Below, in pieces: positions 61,251 through 64,000 of a stretch of 64,000 nt of DNA. A model generated the notes under the pieces. It was not told the origin of the DNA, searched no databases, and worked only from the letters and a program-made list of their open reading frames with translations. Source of the DNA: Faucicola osloensis_B (GTDB taxonomy: Bacteria; Pseudomonadota; Gammaproteobacteria; Pseudomonadales; Moraxellaceae); the NCBI GenBank assembly GCA_964211495.1, contig CAXORL010000003.1:124001-188000 (forward strand), read 5' to 3'. The first letter of the stretch is position 1. Every line of letters starts with the position of its first letter. Position numbers and translations under genes: made by a program.

Positions 61251-63668
61251 ATGGTAAAAATACGAGAAAGTTTGCCGCTATTGGATGGAAAAGACGTTGA
61301 TCATGATAGTACTACCATGATTGCCAGTATCACTGCCAGCCAGCGTCATTTCACCCATACTGACTTGCCCATTCTCTCTGAGCCTGCCAGCCACATCATC
61401 GATGAGCATACCATTGATACCGAAGCTTGGCTGGCATCGATGGCAAAACGCGCTCATCTCACCGAGCTGCCTGAGCTGACCAAAGCCTGTCAACTACTCA
61501 AAAATCAAGATTTGAGTACCGAAAGCAACCGCTCTAATGCGTTTTTGACTGGGATTGGGATTGCCGATATTTTGGGTTATCTGTACCAAGATGAAGACAC
61601 ACTCGTTGCTGCGATGTTATATCGTGCCGCGCGTATCCAAATCTTTACCCCCAAACAAATCCAAGCCACCTTTGGCGATGAAGTCGCAGAGCTGGTGCAA
61701 GAGACCCTAGCGCTGGGGCGACTGTCCGATTTAATAGAGAACAACAAGCGCTTAGAAGACCACTTTAATAACAACCAGAGGGAGCAGTTATCGGGCATTT
61801 ATAACATGCTCATCTCGATGACCAACGATGTTCGCGTGGTGCTAATCAAATTGGCTGAGCGTACTTTTGCGATGCGAGAGCTGTCGTATGCCAGCCCAGA
61901 GCGTCAGCAACGGGTCGCGCGTGAGGTCATGACAATCTACGCGCCGCTAGCGCATCGTATGGGTATTGCACAGCTTAAATGGGAGCTTGAGGACTTATCG
62001 TTTCGTTATCTTGCGCCTGACCGCTACAAAGAAATCGCCAAATTACTCTCCGAAAAACGTAGCGAGCGCGAAACCTATATAGACCGGGTCGCCCAACAAC
62101 TGCGCGAGGCGTTAGCTGCACAAGGGATTGACGGGGAAATCACCGGTCGTGTCAAACACATCTATTCGATTTATCGTAAGATGAAACTCAAATCACTGTC
62201 GTTTGACCAATTATATGATATCCGCGCACTGCGGGTACTGGTGCATAACAATGCCGATTGTTATCACGTATTGGGGCTGGTGCATGGTTTGTGGCGTTAT
62301 ATCCCCGAGCAGTTTGATGACTATATCACCAACCCAAAAACCAATGGCTATCGCTCGCTACATACCGCGGTGATTGCTGAGAACAAATCACTGGAAGTAC
62401 AAATTCGTACCTTTGACATGCACTATGAAGCTGAACTTGGCATGTGTGCACACGTCAACTACAAAGAAGGCACCAAAAACAAAAAAGACGACTATCTGAC
62501 CAAAAAAATCAGCTCACTGCGTCAGTTATTGCTCAATCAAGAAAATGCTGACAATCATGACCCCTTAAAATTTGTATTAGATAAACATGTTGAGCATGAG
62601 CATGGCGAGCTCGATGAAGAAGAACAAGTCGTTGATTTTGGGGAATTTGAGCGGATTTATGTGTTTAGTCGTGATGGTGACATTATCGAATTACCCAAAG
62701 GCTCAACCGTGCTCGATTTTGCCTATCATGTGCATACCCATGTCGGCAATCGCGCCCAAGCTGCTCGCGTCAACAAACGCTATGTGCCGCTCACCTATCA
62801 GCTCAAAACAGGCGAGCAAGTTGAGATTATTACCAAGCAATCACGCGAGCCAAACCGTGATTGGCTAGTGGCATCCTTAGGTTATATAAATACCAGTCGC
62901 GCTCGCAGCAAATTGCGCCAATGGTTTAATAAGCAAGACCGTGATAAAAATATCGAAACAGGTAAGCACATATTAACCAAAGAATTGGCGCGCATGTCGG
63001 TACACCCTAACAGTATCGATTTAAATGATTACGTCAAATTTTTTAATGCCAAAAATAGTGATGATATTTTGGTAGGCCTAGTCAATGGCAACGTTGAATT
63101 GCATAATTTGACCGGTCATATCAGTCGCCATCTAGATTTAGAACCCGAGGTCACTGATACTGAGCTTATCCCCAGTATTCACCCCAAAGCCACAGGCAAG
63201 CTAGATGCGTATAAAATCGAAGTCGATGGCTTAGATAACATCGCTATTCACTTGGCAAATTGCTGCTCGCCTGTGCAAGGTGAGTCAATTGCAGGGTATA
63301 TCACCCAGTCCAATGGCGTATCCGTCCACCGTAGTGATTGCGTCGAATACGAGCGACTGGTGGAGCGGGAGCCTGAACGCGCCATTAGTGCCGCTTGGTA
63401 TGGCAATAAAGGCAAAAGCCAATTGGTACAAATATACCTTGAATCGTATGACAGGCGTGGCTTGCTCAAAGACCTGACCCAGATCATCGACCAAGAAAAT
63501 GTCAATATCCGCCAAGTTGATACCCTAAGCGGGGATGATGATATCGCGCGGTTGAATTTTACCATAGAAGTGACGGGGTTAAGTCAGTTGTCCAAGCTGC
63601 TCGCAAAACTAGAGCAGCAACATGGTATTATCTTGGCGCGTCGTATCGTCAATAACAACAAGTCTTAA
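61251..63668 (+). CDS. relA: (p)ppGpp synthetase RelA
   Basis: RelA makes (p)ppGpp on stalled ribosomes during amino-acid starvation. The 805-residue protein is longer than E. coli RelA (744), mostly at the N-terminus. The hydrolase HD domain is degenerate: AAMLYRAARIQIF (about residues 119-131) replaces the HDxxED of bifunctional enzymes, as in other RelA proteins. The synthetase domain starts near residue 299 (GRVKHIYSIYRKMK, then FDQLYDIRA at 319). TGS begins near 466 (ERIYVFSRDGDIIELPKG), and ZFD- and ACT-type regions follow, ending with RRGLLKDLTQIIDQENVNI near residues 734-752. Confidence 0.95.
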   Translation: MVKIRESLPLLDGKDVDHDSTTMIASITASQRHFTHTDLPILSEPASHIIDEHTIDTEAWLASMAKRAHLTELPELTKACQLLKNQDLSTESNRSNAFLTGIGIADILGYLYQDEDTLVAAMLYRAARIQIFTPKQIQATFGDEVAELVQETLALGRLSDLIENNKRLEDHFNNNQREQLSGIYNMLISMTNDVRVVLIKLAERTFAMRELSYASPERQQRVAREVMTIYAPLAHRMGIAQLKWELEDLSFRYLAPDRYKEIAKLLSEKRSERETYIDRVAQQLREALAAQGIDGEITGRVKHIYSIYRKMKLKSLSFDQLYDIRALRVLVHNNADCYHVLGLVHGLWRYIPEQFDDYITNPKTNGYRSLHTAVIAENKSLEVQIRTFDMHYEAELGMCAHVNYKEGTKNKKDDYLTKKISSLRQLLLNQENADNHDPLKFVLDKHVEHEHGELDEEEQVVDFGEFERIYVFSRDGDIIELPKGSTVLDFAYHVHTHVGNRAQAARVNKRYVPLTYQLKTGEQVEIITKQSREPNRDWLVASLGYINTSRARSKLRQWFNKQDRDKNIETGKHILTKELARMSVHPNSIDLNDYVKFFNAKNSDDILVGLVNGNVELHNLTGHISRHLDLEPEVTDTELIPSIHPKATGKLDAYKIEVDGLDNIAIHLANCCSPVQGESIAGYITQSNGVSVHRSDCVEYERLVEREPERAISAAWYGNKGKSQLVQIYLESYDRRGLLKDLTQIIDQENVNIRQVDTLSGDDDIARLNFTIEVTGLSQLSKLLAKLEQQHGIILARRIVNNNKS

Positions 63669-63694
63669 TGCTTTAAATAGGAGTCACACGGCAT

Positions 63695-64000
63695 ATGCCA
63701 GAATTGCCCGAAGTGCAGACGACCGCGACGAGTCTGCAACCTTTGCTCAATCAAACCGTTGAAAAAGTTAGCATCTTTCAACCCAAATTGCGCTGGGCGG
63801 TGCCTGATGACTTGATGAGTTTGGTAGATTATCAACTTATCGACATTGAGCGCCGCGCCAAATATCTGATTCTCACCTTTAAAGGCGCCGCGGCGCAAAA
63901 AAAACTGCTCATCCACTTGGGGATGTCGGGTAGCTTACAGCAGCATGCTGCGGGGTTTGACAAGCGTAAACACGATCACGTGATTTTGACGTTTAATGAT
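63695..64000 (+). CDS. mutM: Formamidopyrimidine-DNA glycosylase, 5' part (cut by window end)
   Basis: MutM (Fpg) excises 8-oxoguanine and formamidopyrimidines. The first 102 codons are present, beginning MPELPEVQTTATSLQPLL, with the catalytic Pro2 and Glu3 and the IERRAKYLILTF strand (about residues 52-63; the Lys57 position is present). GAG at 63681 precedes the start by about 12 bases. The remainder, with the zinc finger, lies beyond the window. Confidence 0.92.
   Translation, partial: MPELPEVQTTATSLQPLLNQTVEKVSIFQPKLRWAVPDDLMSLVDYQLIDIERRAKYLILTFKGAAAQKKLLIHLGMSGSLQQHAAGFDKRKHDHVILTFND

Noticed and set aside
1..64000. Mobile elements, prophage, CRISPR arrays, toxin-antitoxin or defence systems
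   Set aside because: I looked on both strands for transposase-like genes, phage genes, regular repeats and linked toxin/antitoxin pairs and found none supported; the short repeats are isolated duplications.

Overview
The window is a chromosomal stretch of a gammaproteobacterium of the family Moraxellaceae, probably close to Moraxella (an osloensis-like species). The basis is protein character and gene order: a complete S10-spc-alpha ribosomal cluster without the str genes, rne divergent from rluC, mreBCD-maf opposite gatCAB, and moderate-to-low GC with A/T-rich intergenic DNA. This is recognition by eye, not a database match. I see no insertion sequence, prophage, CRISPR array or rRNA. The content is mostly core housekeeping.

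Layout. Positions 1-6.1 kb hold yraN, an A/T-rich orphan gene, rsmI, two TSUP-family membrane transporters, coaBC (with an unusual His/Asp-rich insert), radC and a DUF4126 membrane protein. Positions 6.2-19.9 kb, all on the minus strand, hold 28 genes from rpsJ to rplQ in canonical order, including secY, rpmJ and rpoA. I can place promoters upstream of rpsJ, rplN and rpsM, so the cluster is probably read as S10, spc and alpha units. Positions 20.2-28.3 kb are an RNA-processing neighbourhood: rng, a HAD phosphatase, rluC and, divergently, rne behind an 835-bp leader region. Positions 28.4-36.2 kb hold a DUF808 membrane protein, a DsbC that looks lipid-anchored, hom, an acetyl-CoA acetyltransferase, a CSD-DUF1294 protein and a pair of DUF2382 stress-type proteins. 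Positions 36.3-44.6 kb hold metR, a CNNM/CBS membrane protein, the fadBA beta-oxidation operon, a small secreted protein, a CHMI-type tautomerase, ybaK and a c-type cytochrome lipoprotein. Positions 45.0-53.3 kb hold rpsU behind a highly structured leader, yqeY, the mreBCD-maf cell-shape operon, the gatCAB amidotransferase operon and tRNA-Pro(GGG). Positions 53.4-64 kb hold small envelope and redox genes, a CYTH-CHAD protein, rlmD, a DUF1615 lipoprotein, relA and the 5' part of mutM, which runs off the window.

How the parts work together. The dominant theme is the translation apparatus and its control: ribosomal proteins, rRNA modification (rsmI, rluC, rlmD), RNA turnover (rne, rng), tRNA-dependent amidation (gatCAB), tRNA-Pro and Cys-tRNA(Pro) deacylase, and the stringent-response synthetase relA. 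Fatty-acid oxidation (fadBA plus a second thiolase) and envelope or shape genes form the second layer.

Most notable observations: (i) the rpsU leader can form two mutually exclusive hairpins and ends in a hairpin that loops out the Shine-Dalgarno sequence 2 nt before the start codon; (ii) CoaBC carries a metal-binding-like His/Asp insert; (iii) DsbC has a lipobox with Asp at +2; (iv) short tandem duplications of 11-18 bp recur in many intergenic regions, including a four-copy array upstream of fadB and a duplication at the mreC start; (v) the RNase E tail holds two NDPR motifs. No wholly new multi-gene system is evident.
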